From NCBI GenBank assembly GCA_036278755.1, contig DASUKL010000017.1:1-61962 (forward strand): 61,962 nt of DNA. The letters are read 5' to 3'. Positions 24,147 through 32,600 of this stretch are shown here, piece after piece. The stretch's first letter is position 1. Every line of letters begins with the position of its first letter. Below the pieces are notes generated by a model, which did no database searches, was not told the DNA's origin, and was given only the letters and a program-made list of their open reading frames with translations. The translations under genes were made by a program, and so were the position numbers. This DNA is from DASUKL01 sp036278755. GTDB lineage: Bacteria; Chloroflexota; Limnocylindria; Limnocylindrales; CSP1-4.

Positions 24147-25546
24147 ACCGAACCACGCCGCCGCCCCGCCCGCACCCCTACATCCCCAATGCGGTCCCCG
24201 AAGCCAGGGCCGGGATGCTGGCCGCCCTCGGCATCGAGAGCACAGACGATCTCTACGCCGCGATCCCCGAGCGCCTTCGGCTCCGGCGTCCACTCGACCT
24301 GCCGCCCGCGCTGACGTCGGAGGCCGACCTCGTCCGTCACGTCGAGCGGATCGCCGCGCGCAACACCTCCACTCGGGACGTCATCAGTTTCCTCGGGGCC
24401 GGCTGCTACGAGCATCATGTCCCCGCCGTGTGCGACGAAGTCGGCGGCCGGAGCGAGTTCCTGACGGCCTACGCCGGCGAGCCCTACGAGGATCACGGCA
24501 GGTTCCAGGCGCTCTTCGAGTACGCCTCGATGATGGGCGAGCTCCTGGAGATGGACGTCGTCAACGTCCCCACCTACGATGGCTTCCAGGCAGCCGCGAC
24601 TGCGCTGCGGATGGCTGCCCGGGCGACGGGCCGACGCCGACTGGTCCTGGCCGGCGCCGTCGGCGCTGACAAGCGCTCCAAGATCCAAGGCTACGTGGCG
24701 CCGGACCTGGACCTCGTCGAGGTCGAGATCGACCCACGATCGGGCCAGTGCGATCTCGCCCGGCTGGCCAGCACGCTCGGGCCGGACGTGGCCGCGGTCT
24801 ACCTCGAGAACCCCAACTACCTCGGAGTCGTCGAGGCCCAGGCCGGCCAGGCCACCCGGTTGGCCCACGAGGTCGGGGCCCTGGCGGTCATGTCGGTCGA
24901 CCCCACGACCCTGGGGGTCCTGGCATCGCCGTCGGCGCTCGGCGCCGACATCGCCTGCGGTGACATCCAGGGCCTCGGCATGCACCAGCACTTCGGCGGC
25001 GGGCAGGCCGGATTCATCGCCACCGCGGACGATCCTCGGCTGGTCATGGAATTCCCCTCTCGCCTCTTCGGCGTCGCTCCGACGCGGGTGGAGGGTGAGT
25101 ACGGCTTCGGCGACGTGGCCTACGAGCGCACCTCGTTCGCCATCCGCGAGGAGGGCAAGGAATGGGTCGGCACGGCCGCCGCCCTGTGGGGCATCACCGC
25201 GGGCGTGTACCTGGCCCTGCTCGGCCCGCAGGGCATGGCCGAGCTCGGCGAAGCGATGCTGGTCCGGACGCGGTACGCCATGGCGCAGCTGGCGGCCATC
25301 CCTCGGGTCTCGATCCCGTTCCAGGCGAGCCACCACGTCCACGAGTTCGTGGTCGACTTCTCGGCCACCGGTCGCACCGTGGCCGAGATCAACCGGCAGC
25401 TGCTGAGCGCCGGGATCTTCGGCGGCGCAGACCTCTCGGCGGAGTTCCCGGCCCTCGGCCAGAGCGCCCTCTACGCCGTCACCGAGGTGCGGACGAAGCA
25501 AGACATCGATGACCTGGCGAAGGCGCTCACGGAGGTGCTGGCATGA
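24143..25546 (+). CDS. gcvPA: Glycine dehydrogenase (decarboxylating) subunit 1-like
   Basis: A 467-residue homologue of the N-terminal half of the glycine-cleavage P-protein. The start HPYIPNAVPEARAGMLAALGIESTDDLYAAIPE, the stretch DVISFLGAGCYEHHVPAVCDEV and TAYAGEPYEDHGRFQALFEYASMMGELLEMDVVNVPTYDG are classic. Further on it diverges: where normal subunits have a T-R-E-Q-H-I-R-R-E-K-A-T-S-N-I-C motif, this one has ERTSFAIREEGKEWVGTAA. AGGAG precedes ATG 24143. It pairs with the subunit encoded at 25543. No GcvH or GcvT lies in the window, so standard glycine cleavage is not assured. Confidence 0.88.
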   Translation: MNRTTPPPRPHPYIPNAVPEARAGMLAALGIESTDDLYAAIPERLRLRRPLDLPPALTSEADLVRHVERIAARNTSTRDVISFLGAGCYEHHVPAVCDEVGGRSEFLTAYAGEPYEDHGRFQALFEYASMMGELLEMDVVNVPTYDGFQAAATALRMAARATGRRRLVLAGAVGADKRSKIQGYVAPDLDLVEVEIDPRSGQCDLARLASTLGPDVAAVYLENPNYLGVVEAQAGQATRLAHEVGALAVMSVDPTTLGVLASPSALGADIACGDIQGLGMHQHFGGGQAGFIATADDPRLVMEFPSRLFGVAPTRVEGEYGFGDVAYERTSFAIREEGKEWVGTAAALWGITAGVYLALLGPQGMAELGEAMLVRTRYAMAQLAAIPRVSIPFQASHHVHEFVVDFSATGRTVAEINRQLLSAGIFGGADLSAEFPALGQSALYAVTEVRTKQDIDDLAKALTEVLA

Positions 25547-27204
25547 CCGCGACTCGACTCGACGGATCGGACGCGGGTTCGCCGGCGCACCCCGCGCGGG
25601 AGACCAGCCCGTCCCAGGGCATCGCCCCCAAGCCCTTCCCGCGCCGCTTCCATCAGGCCCGCTGGGACGAGCCGATCATCTTCGAACTGAGTCAGCCGGG
25701 GGCCCGGGGAGTCCTTCCGCCGGCCGTCGACGATGAGATGCGGGCCGTCGCCGGTGACCCCTTGGCTGCGCTGCCGCCCGAGATCAGACGCGAAACGCCT
25801 CCGGCACTCCCCGAGCTCCCGCAGCTGCATGTCCTGCGGCACTACCTGCGGCTCTCGCAGGAGAACCTGGGAGTGGACCTGAACATCGACGTCGGCCAGG
25901 GCACCTGCACGATGAAGTACTCGCCCAAGGTCAACGATCAGCTGATCCGGTCGCCCAGGTTCGCCGACATCCACCCGCTGCAGGATCCGTCCACCGTCCA
26001 GGGAGCGCTCGAGATCGCCTGGCGTCTGGAGCAGATGCTGAAGGAGATCTCGGGCATGGACCGGGTGACGTTCCAACCGGGTGCCGGCTCCGCGGCGATC
26101 TTCACCAACGTGGCCATGGTGCGGGCCTATCACGCCGCGCGGGGCGAGTCCGGCCAGCGTGACGAGATCATCACCACGATCTTCAGCCACCCGTCGAACG
26201 CCGCCTGCGCCAAGACGGCCGGCTACAAGGTCATCACCCTCCGACCGGACCCCAGCACCGGACATCCATCGCTGGAGGCCCTCGAAGCGGCCGTCTCCGA
26301 GCACACCGCAGCCCTGCTGATCACGAACCCCGAGGACACGGGGATCTTCAACCCCCAGATCGACGACTTCGTGCGTCTGGTCCATGAGGCGGGAGGTCTG
26401 TGCGTCTACGACCAGGCGAACGCCAACGGGATCCTGGGCGTGACGCGGGCCCGGGAGGCGGGCTTCGACGCCTGCCACTTCAACCTCCACAAGACGTTCT
26501 CGACGCCCCACGCGAGTGGCGGTCCGGCGGCCGGCGCGTGCGGCGTGACCGAGGCGCTGGCCCCGTTCCTGCCCAGGCCGACGGTCGAGCGCGGTGCCGA
26601 TGGCTTCTACCTGGACTTCGACCGGCCCCAGAGCATCGGCAAGATCCGGCCGTGGTACGGCGTGATGCCGAACATCGTCCGCGCCTACGCCTGGATCGCC
26701 AGTCTGGGCGGGCCGGGACTGCGGGAGGTGGCCGAGACCGCGGTCCTCAACAACAACTACCTCATGCGTCGGGTCCTCGAGATACCTGGCGTGTCCGCGC
26801 CCTATGGCGCTGACCAGCCACGGATCGAACAGGTGCGCTACAGCTGGGAGGAGCTCCACGCCGAGACCGGGGTCCACAGTGAGGATCTGGGGATCCGGAT
26901 GGCCGACCATGGGACCCACTACTGGACCAGCCACCATCCCTTCGTGGTGCCGGAGCCGATGACCCTCGAGCCGACGGAGTCGTACTCGCGGGCTGATCTC
27001 GACGAGTACGCTGGCCTTCTGGCGTCCGTGGCCGAGGAGGCCCGGCGCGATCCGCAGCTTGTCGCCCAGGCGCCGTACGCCAGCACCATCCATCGCATCG
27101 ATCCAGACTGGTTCGACGACCCGGATCGCTGGGCGGTCACCTGGCGGGCGTATCGGCGCAAGCACGGAGGACAGCCCGGCGCTCCAGCCGATACGCATGG
27201 CTGA
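25543..27204 (+). CDS. gcvPB: Glycine dehydrogenase (decarboxylating) subunit 2-like, PLP-bearing
   Basis: A 553-residue homologue of the C-terminal half of P-protein. It carries the PLP site HFNLHKTFSTPHASGGPAAG with Lys317, preceded by TNPEDTGIFNPQIDDFVRLVHEAGGLCVYDQANANGI, and the N-terminal GTCTMKYSPKVND...ADIHPLQDPSTVQGALEI segment. Usual subunits are near 490 residues; this one has about 30 extra N-terminal residues and a longer C-terminus. It overlaps gcvPA (ATGA) and the next gene. It would decarboxylate glycine or a related alpha-amino acid through PLP; what accepts the aminomethyl group is unknown. Confidence 0.9.
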   Translation: MTATRLDGSDAGSPAHPARETSPSQGIAPKPFPRRFHQARWDEPIIFELSQPGARGVLPPAVDDEMRAVAGDPLAALPPEIRRETPPALPELPQLHVLRHYLRLSQENLGVDLNIDVGQGTCTMKYSPKVNDQLIRSPRFADIHPLQDPSTVQGALEIAWRLEQMLKEISGMDRVTFQPGAGSAAIFTNVAMVRAYHAARGESGQRDEIITTIFSHPSNAACAKTAGYKVITLRPDPSTGHPSLEALEAAVSEHTAALLITNPEDTGIFNPQIDDFVRLVHEAGGLCVYDQANANGILGVTRAREAGFDACHFNLHKTFSTPHASGGPAAGACGVTEALAPFLPRPTVERGADGFYLDFDRPQSIGKIRPWYGVMPNIVRAYAWIASLGGPGLREVAETAVLNNNYLMRRVLEIPGVSAPYGADQPRIEQVRYSWEELHAETGVHSEDLGIRMADHGTHYWTSHHPFVVPEPMTLEPTESYSRADLDEYAGLLASVAEEARRDPQLVAQAPYASTIHRIDPDWFDDPDRWAVTWRAYRRKHGGQPGAPADTHG

Positions 27205-28366
27205 CTCGACCGCTCATCAGCCGACGGCAGACCGGCCACGGATCGGGCTCCTGGTCAATCCGATCGCCGGCCTGGGTGGACCCGTCGGTCTCAAGGGTAC
27301 CGACGGACCAGCCGCCGCCCGCGCCCTGGCGCTCGGGGCGCAGCCCCAGGCTGGGCACCGTGTGGCCCTGGCACTCCGGACCGTCGCCGACCGGTGGCCT
27401 GCCGACAGTGCAACCCCGGTGGTCGTGACCGTACGTGGTGCGATGGGGTCCAGCGCCGTCCCGCCCGGGCTCGAGACCCAGTTGCTGGACGAGGCTCCCG
27501 AGGACCCGTCGGCGGGCGCGGACACGACACGGCTCGCGGCCGCGCTCGTCGCCGCCGGCGTCGATCTCCTGCTCTTCGCCGGTGGCGACGGGACAGCCCG
27601 GGACGTGTACCAGGGGGTCGGCCAGACCGTGACCGTTCTCGGCCTCCCGGCCGGCGTGAAGATGCAGTCCGATGTCTTCGCCGCCAGCCCCACCGCCGCT
27701 GGCGAGCTCGTCGTGGCCGTGCTGACCGGCCGGAGCCGCGGGACGCGGGAGGCCGATGTCCTGGACCTGGACGAGGAGGCATACCGGCACGCCGCGATCG
27801 CCCCCCTCCTCCTGGGGTCGCTGATCGTCCCTGCCGCACCCCAGGTCCAGGGCCGGAAGTCTCCGTCACCCCCGACCGAGGCGACGGCCGTGGCCGGCAT
27901 CGCAGCCGATGTGGTGGACGGGTTCGAGGTCGGTCGCGGATACATCCTGGGGCCCGGGACCACGACGCGGGCCATCGCCCGGGAGGCCGGGATCGCCAAG
28001 ACCCTGATCGGGGTCGATGCCCTGCTGTGGACGGATGCCGGTGGCCAGCTTCTCCTGGCCGACGCTCGAGCTGACCAGCTCGAGGCCCTCGTGCGCCGAC
28101 AGCCGAGCTCCATCGTCCTGACCCCGATCGGCGGTCAAGGATCCCTGCTCGGGCGCGGGAACCAGCAGCTCTCGCCAGGGGTCCTGCGCAGTGTCGGGCG
28201 CGAGGGACTGATCGTGGTCGCTGCCCCGGCCAAGCTCGATGCCCTCGCCGGGCGGCCGTTGTTCGTCGACACCGGCGACACCGAGCTCGACCTGGCTCTG
28301 GCCGGTCACATGCAGGTCGTGACCGGCTATCACGAACGAACGGTCATGCCCGTCGTGGCCGCGTAG
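27197..28366 (+). CDS. ATP-NAD kinase-fold protein, AcoX-like
   Basis: A 389-residue protein of the COG3199/AcoX branch of the NAD-kinase superfamily. Seen are the N-terminal RIGLLVNPIAGLGGPVGLKGTDG, the kinase-family LLLFAGGDGTARDVYQ and the LPAGVKMQSDVFA active-site strand, then TLIGVDALLWTDAG in the C-terminal domain. It begins inside the end of gcvPB (8-base overlap), so the two are tightly linked. AcoX itself lies in acetoin operons with an undefined role. Here it may phosphorylate NAD to NADP for the two SDRs, or phosphorylate a small metabolite; this is inference. Confidence 0.85.
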   Translation: MADSTAHQPTADRPRIGLLVNPIAGLGGPVGLKGTDGPAAARALALGAQPQAGHRVALALRTVADRWPADSATPVVVTVRGAMGSSAVPPGLETQLLDEAPEDPSAGADTTRLAAALVAAGVDLLLFAGGDGTARDVYQGVGQTVTVLGLPAGVKMQSDVFAASPTAAGELVVAVLTGRSRGTREADVLDLDEEAYRHAAIAPLLLGSLIVPAAPQVQGRKSPSPPTEATAVAGIAADVVDGFEVGRGYILGPGTTTRAIAREAGIAKTLIGVDALLWTDAGGQLLLADARADQLEALVRRQPSSIVLTPIGGQGSLLGRGNQQLSPGVLRSVGREGLIVVAAPAKLDALAGRPLFVDTGDTELDLALAGHMQVVTGYHERTVMPVVAA

Positions 28367-28402
28367 GCCTATCCGGGCGGTCACGGCATGAAGGAGGTAT
28401 CG

Positions 28403-29164
28403 ATGCATTCCCTGCGTGGGCGGCGCGCCATCGTCACCGGTGCGGCCTCGGGGATCGGGGCGGCCACCGCTCGGCTCCTCGGTGCCGCCGGCGCGGCGGT
28501 GGTCGTGGCCGATCTCGACGCGGCCGGGGCGATCGCCGTCGCAGCCGCCATCCAGGCCGCCGGCGGCCAGGCCGAGGCGCTGAAGGTCGACGTGACCCGG
28601 GCCGAGGACTGCCGTGCGGCGGTGGGTCGATGCGTGTCCTCGTTCGGAGGCCTGGAGATCCTCGTCAACTGCGCCGGGATCATCCGCCGGGCGGATGTGG
28701 TCGAGACGACCGAGGCAGAGTGGGACCAGGTGATGGCCGTGAACGTCAAGTCCATCTTCCTCATGGCCAAGGCCGCGGTGCCGCAGATGGCCGGTGCCGA
28801 CGGCGCGGCCATCGTCAACGTCGGTTCGGGTTGGGGCCTGAAGGGCGGGCCGCGAGCCGCCAGCTACTGTGCGTCGAAGGGTGCGGTGGTGAACCTGACC
28901 CGGGCCATGGCCATCGATCATGGGCCGCAGGGGATCCGCGTCAACTGCGTCTGCCCGGGCGATACCGATACGCCGATGCTGCGCTCGGAGGCCAGGCAGC
29001 TCGGAGAGGATGAGTCGGCCTTCCTGGCCTCCTCGGCGGAGCGTCCGCTGGCCCGTCTGGGCACGCCGGACGACATCGGCCAGGCCGTCGTGTACCTCCT
29101 GTCGGATGCCGCGGGTTGGGTCACCGGATCGACCCTCGTCGTCGACGGCGGAGGGCTGGCCTGA
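28403..29164 (+). CDS. Short-chain dehydrogenase/reductase (second of two)
   Basis: A 253-residue SDR. The cofactor loop is AIVTGAASGIGAATA, the acidic residue after strand two is in VVVADLDAAG (NAD-type), and VNCAGII and YCASKGAVVNLTRA (Tyr-Lys pair) are present, with Ser in IVNVGSGWG. AAGGAGGT at 28391-28398 fixes the start at ATG 28403; the upstream ATG 28388 overlaps that Shine-Dalgarno. The C-terminus VTGSTLVVDGGG is standard. Its stop overlaps the aminotransferase ATG. It is related to the first SDR but distinct, so two successive or parallel oxidations are likely. Confidence 0.9.
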   Translation: MHSLRGRRAIVTGAASGIGAATARLLGAAGAAVVVADLDAAGAIAVAAAIQAAGGQAEALKVDVTRAEDCRAAVGRCVSSFGGLEILVNCAGIIRRADVVETTEAEWDQVMAVNVKSIFLMAKAAVPQMAGADGAAIVNVGSGWGLKGGPRAASYCASKGAVVNLTRAMAIDHGPQGIRVNCVCPGDTDTPMLRSEARQLGEDESAFLASSAERPLARLGTPDDIGQAVVYLLSDAAGWVTGSTLVVDGGGLA

Positions 29165-30453
29165 TGCCCGGGGCGATCGTTCGACCCCCCTCAGGGCCCC
29201 GAGCCTTCGAGCCAGACCTCATCCGGCCGGAGTTCCCGGCTCTCAGCCTGGAGGTGGACGGCCGGCCCGCGGTGTTCCTCGATGGCCCGGGTGGCACGCA
29301 GGTCCCACAGCGCACCATCGACGCGATCGGCCGGTACTACCGTGAGTCGAACGCCAACGATGGGGGGGCGTTCCTGACCAGCGAGCGGAGCGACGCCATG
29401 GTCGCCGAGGCCCGTGCGGCGGTGGCCGACTTCCTCGGCGCTGCCTCTCCGAGGGAGGTCAAGTTCGGTCAGAACATGACCTCCCTGACGTTCCATGTGG
29501 CGCGCTCGATCGGTGCGAGTCTGCGGCCGGGCGACGAGGTCGTGGTGACGGTCCTCGATCACGAGGCGAACGTCTCCCCCTGGCAGGCGGTCGCTGCCGA
29601 CCGCGACCTCGTGGTGAGGACCGTCGACATCCACCCTGACGACTGCACCCTCGACCTCGACGACCTCGAACGGCAGCTCGGTCCCCGGACACGGGTCGTG
29701 GCCGTCGGCTACGCCTCCAACGCCGTGGGCACGGTCAACCCCATCCCGGCCATCGTCCAACGCGCCCACGCCGTGGGGGCGCTGGCCTACGTCGATGCCG
29801 TGCACTACGCGCCGCATGGGCTGATCGACGTGGCGGCGCTCGATGTGGATCTCCTCGTGACCTCGGCCTACAAATGGTACGGCCCCCACCTGGGGATCCT
29901 CTATGGGAAGGAAGCGATCCTGGACCGCCTGCCGGCCTACAAGGTTCGCCCGGCCCACGATCGCTTCGAGACCGGGACCCAGGACTTCGAAGCCATGGCC
30001 GGCGTGCTTGGCACGCTGGACTACCTCCAGGAGCTCGGCCGGCGATTTGGCCCGGCGAGTCCAGGCACCGGGTCCTCGCGACGCCAGGAGCTGGCCGCCG
30101 CCTTCAGGGTCGTGACTGCGCACGAGGAGCGGCTGGTGGCGCGGCTCCTCTCGGGCCTGGCGGCCATCGAGGGGCTGCGGATCTGGGGCGTCACGGACTC
30201 GACGTCATCGACCGCCCGCACGCCGACCGTCGCCCTGACGGTCGCCGACCGGTCGCCTCGCGAGCTCGCAGCGGCCCTGGGCCGAGCCGGGATCTTCGTG
30301 TGGGACGGGGACTTCTATGCTCGAGCGCTCATCGAACGTCTCGGGCTGCTCGAGGCAGGTGGGGTGGTTCGCCTGGGACTGGTCCACTACAACACGATGG
30401 CCGAGGTGGATCGGGTCCTGGGCGAGATCGAGTCGCTGATCGCGCCCCGCTGA
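29164..30453 (+). CDS. Class V aminotransferase, cysteine-desulfurase-like
   Basis: A 429-residue PLP enzyme of the SufS/CsdB-like fold. The substrate end is VFLDGPGGTQVPQRTIDAI, the cofactor region is VKFGQNMTSLTFHVARSIGASLRPGDEVVVTVLDHEANVSPW, and the Schiff-base Lys237 lies in TSAYKWYGPHLGILYG. The mobile-loop Cys expected in true cysteine desulfurases is not apparent near the C-terminus, so a lyase or aminotransferase role is likelier than sulfur transfer. It overlaps the SDR stop (TGATG) and ends the Liv/GcvP operon. Confidence 0.85.
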   Translation: MPGAIVRPPSGPRAFEPDLIRPEFPALSLEVDGRPAVFLDGPGGTQVPQRTIDAIGRYYRESNANDGGAFLTSERSDAMVAEARAAVADFLGAASPREVKFGQNMTSLTFHVARSIGASLRPGDEVVVTVLDHEANVSPWQAVAADRDLVVRTVDIHPDDCTLDLDDLERQLGPRTRVVAVGYASNAVGTVNPIPAIVQRAHAVGALAYVDAVHYAPHGLIDVAALDVDLLVTSAYKWYGPHLGILYGKEAILDRLPAYKVRPAHDRFETGTQDFEAMAGVLGTLDYLQELGRRFGPASPGTGSSRRQELAAAFRVVTAHEERLVARLLSGLAAIEGLRIWGVTDSTSSTARTPTVALTVADRSPRELAAALGRAGIFVWDGDFYARALIERLGLLEAGGVVRLGLVHYNTMAEVDRVLGEIESLIAPR

Positions 30454-30496
30454 TCCAGGCCTACCTGACAACCTGGGGCAGGTTGGCCGTGGCACC

Positions 30497-31177
30497 ATGG
30501 CTCGCGAGATGCGAGTCGTGCTCGAGATCGGCCCGAAGGGCCGCAAGGTCGTCGCCGGGGCCATCGACTGGCCCGGGCTCGATCGTTCGGCGGGCACCGA
30601 GGAGAAGGCCCTCGACCGGCTGGCGGCCTACCTGCCTCGCTACGCGGCGGTCGCCGAGCGGACGGGCCTCGCCCAGACGTTCGCCGCGGCCGCTGACGAG
30701 CTGGAGGTCGTGGAGCGGACGCCGGGCCAGAGCTCGACCGACTTCTGGGGCGTGGCCCACGTGCCCTCCCAGACGGAGGCCGAGGAGGTCCTCACCGACG
30801 AGCAGCTCGAGCGCCGGCTGACGCTGCTGCAGGCCGCCTGGGCCTTCTTCGAGGCGAGCGCAGGGGAGGGGCCCGCGGAGCTGCGCCCGGGCTCGCGCGG
30901 TGGCGGCCGCAGTCTGATGGAGATCGTCCGCCACGTGGCCTACTCCGAGCAGCATCTCTGGTGGCCCAAGGTCGAGGTCCGGACCGCCGTCGAGCGCCTC
31001 TGGGATCCGGCGACCCTGGCGGCCGATCGGCAGGCCTACCTCGAAGCGATCCGGGCCTACCACGTCGCGAGCAAGCCGGCTCGCCGCTGGCCGCTCGCCT
31101 TCCTCATCCGTCGCACGGCGCAACACGCCCTGGACCACGCCTGGGAGATCGAGGACCGCGATCCGGGCCGTGCCTGA
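30497..31177 (+). CDS. Uncharacterised DinB-like protein
   Basis: A 226-residue soluble protein. The first 50 residues (VVLEIGPKGRKVVAGAIDWPGLDRSAGTEEKALDRLAAYLP) resemble a small HicB/DUF-like beta domain. The rest is helical, with GGRSLMEIVRHVAYSEQHLWW and RRTAQHALDHAWEIEDR, spaced His residues like those of DinB/metal-dependent four-helix hydrolases. ATG 30497 is used; ATG 30509 is also possible and neither has a strong Shine-Dalgarno. The last six codons lie inside a 51-bp duplication. No functional partner is evident. Confidence 0.6.
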   Translation: MAREMRVVLEIGPKGRKVVAGAIDWPGLDRSAGTEEKALDRLAAYLPRYAAVAERTGLAQTFAAAADELEVVERTPGQSSTDFWGVAHVPSQTEAEEVLTDEQLERRLTLLQAAWAFFEASAGEGPAELRPGSRGGGRSLMEIVRHVAYSEQHLWWPKVEVRTAVERLWDPATLAADRQAYLEAIRAYHVASKPARRWPLAFLIRRTAQHALDHAWEIEDRDPGRA

Positions 31178-31261
31178 CGCGCCCTCGACGGATCGTCCGG
31201 GGGCCAGCACGATCCGGGCCGTGCCTGACGCGCCCTCGACGGAACGACCGGGGGCCAGCCC
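31160..31261 (+). repeat. Two tandem 51-bp repeat units
   Basis: Unit 1 (31160-31210) and unit 2 (31211-31261) each start with GATCCGGGCCGTGCCTGACG and differ at three positions (48 of 51 identical). The first unit holds the final codons and TGA of the preceding gene, so the second unit is a recent duplicate of a gene end in non-coding DNA. Confidence 0.85.
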
Positions 31262-31653
31262 GGCGTCCGCCACCTTGCTGCACCGCGTTCGCCGTCACAT
31301 GTACGCGATCACGTTCGCCTCGCCGCCGGGGATGCGCCCCGCCGTTCGCCGATCGTGGAAATCCGGGAGCCTGGAGGCCCGAACCTTGCGCCTGTTCGCC
31401 GACCGCGCACCCCGAAGGCTTCGGACCAGCCCCATGTCCCCAAGATGGGCCGGGCACCGCACGTGATCGCGAAAAGGGGTCGGGACGGGCGGCCTTCCCA
31501 GCGTGGCAGCGGCACGTGCGAGGCGACGACCTCGAATGAGCGTCGAGGGTCTGCCTTCATTACGCCAGAGACGCACCCCGTCAGGGCCGAGAGCGACCAT
31601 CGAGCCCCGGTGGTAGCGGAGCACGGCCCCGGCCGATGGCGTAGCGTTGGGCC
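31262..31653. other. Intergenic stretch without a supported gene
   Basis: About 390 bases with only shadow reading frames, no recognisable protein motif and no RNA fold that I can identify. A weak -10-like TAGCGT at 31641-31646 lies just before the GTG of the AraC-type gene, with no Shine-Dalgarno between them, so that gene may be leaderless. Confidence 0.5.
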
Positions 31654-32106
31654 GTGAGCCGGGACGTCGAGGACCTGAACCGACGCTTGCTGCGTGCCCG
31701 CGACGCCATGGATCGGGCCTATGCGGAGCCGCTCGACGTGCCGGCCGTGGCCGCCATCGCCTGCCTCTCGCCGGCCCACTTCATCCGCAGCTTCGGGGCC
31801 TGCTTCGGCGAGACGCCCCATCGGTACCTCCAGCGGCGGCGCGTGGAGCGGGCGATGTTCCTCCTCCGCGAGACCGATCGGAGCATCACCGACATCTGCT
31901 TCGATGTCGGCTTCACCAGCCTGGGCAGCTTCAGCCGGACCTTCCGGGCCATCGTCGGCGAGGCCCCGTCCGAGTACCGCGAGGGGCACGAGCCCATCGA
32001 GGCGCCCCACTGCTACCAGATGGCGGCCACCCGGCCCCGGATCGCCGCCGGCACGCGGAGCCGATCCAGCAGTTTCGGAGAAGCGCAAGCGGCGGCGCTG
32101 GCCTAA
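31654..32106 (+). CDS. AraC family DNA-binding protein, stand-alone domain
   Basis: A 150-residue protein holding little more than the two helix-turn-helix units of AraC. Unit one is LDVPAVAAIACLSPAHFIRSFGACFGETPHRYLQRRR; unit two is RSITDICFDVGFTSLGSFSRTFRAIVGEAPSEYR. No ligand-binding domain is attached. It starts at GTG 31654. It is followed 40 bases on by a VOC protein and then a DUF1801 protein, a grouping that often appears with small stress or antibiotic-response regulators. It probably controls these neighbours. Confidence 0.9.
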   Translation: MSRDVEDLNRRLLRARDAMDRAYAEPLDVPAVAAIACLSPAHFIRSFGACFGETPHRYLQRRRVERAMFLLRETDRSITDICFDVGFTSLGSFSRTFRAIVGEAPSEYREGHEPIEAPHCYQMAATRPRIAAGTRSRSSSFGEAQAAALA

Positions 32107-32146
32107 CCTCGCCCGCATCGACCTCCCCGGACAAGGAGCCAGCACG

Positions 32147-32575
32147 ATGATCACGACCCTCAACGTCGCCTCCATCTACGTCCTCGACAAGGACGAGGCG
32201 CTCGACTTCTACGTCACCAAGCTCGGCCTGGAGAAGGGCAGCGACGTGCGTCAGGGTGACTACCGCTGGCTCACCGTGCGCGTGCCCGGCGACGCCACCG
32301 AGGTCTCCCTCGAGGTCCCCGGCGCCCCGCTCCACGACGAGGCCACCGCGGCCCAGCTGCGCGAGCTCATCACCAAGGGCGCCCTCAGCGGCCTCGTCTT
32401 CAAGGCCGACGACATCCGCGGGTTGTATGAGACGCTCAAGGAGCGCGGCGTGACCGACTTCACCCAGGAGCCTACCGACCACTTCTATGGCACCGACATG
32501 GGCCTCCGCGACCCCTTCGGCAACGCCATCCGGATCCTCCAGCAGGGCAAGGTCGGCGCGTCCGCCTCGGCCTGA
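32147..32575 (+). CDS. VOC family protein (glyoxalase-like)
   Basis: A 142-residue vicinal-oxygen-chelate protein. The first module reads ASIYVLDKDEALDFYVTKLGLEKGSDV, the second SGLVFKADDIRGLYETLKERGVTDF, and the end is MGLRDPFGNAIRILQ. The usual first metal His is not obvious, so it may bind ligand without metal. AAGGAG precedes ATG 32147. It lies between the AraC-type gene and the DUF1801 gene on the same strand, with short gaps. The substrate is unknown. Confidence 0.85.
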   Translation: MITTLNVASIYVLDKDEALDFYVTKLGLEKGSDVRQGDYRWLTVRVPGDATEVSLEVPGAPLHDEATAAQLRELITKGALSGLVFKADDIRGLYETLKERGVTDFTQEPTDHFYGTDMGLRDPFGNAIRILQQGKVGASASA

Positions 32576-32600
32576 CCCACCGACAGCCAGGAGACAGCCG

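Noticed and set aside
29164..30453. True cysteine desulfurase for Fe-S assembly
   Set aside because: No catalytic Cys loop is evident and no suf/isc partner genes are nearby.
31262..31653. Open frames on both strands in the gap before the AraC-type gene
   Set aside because: They show only Arg/Pro/Ala-rich composition expected of high-GC shadow frames, without Shine-Dalgarno or motif.
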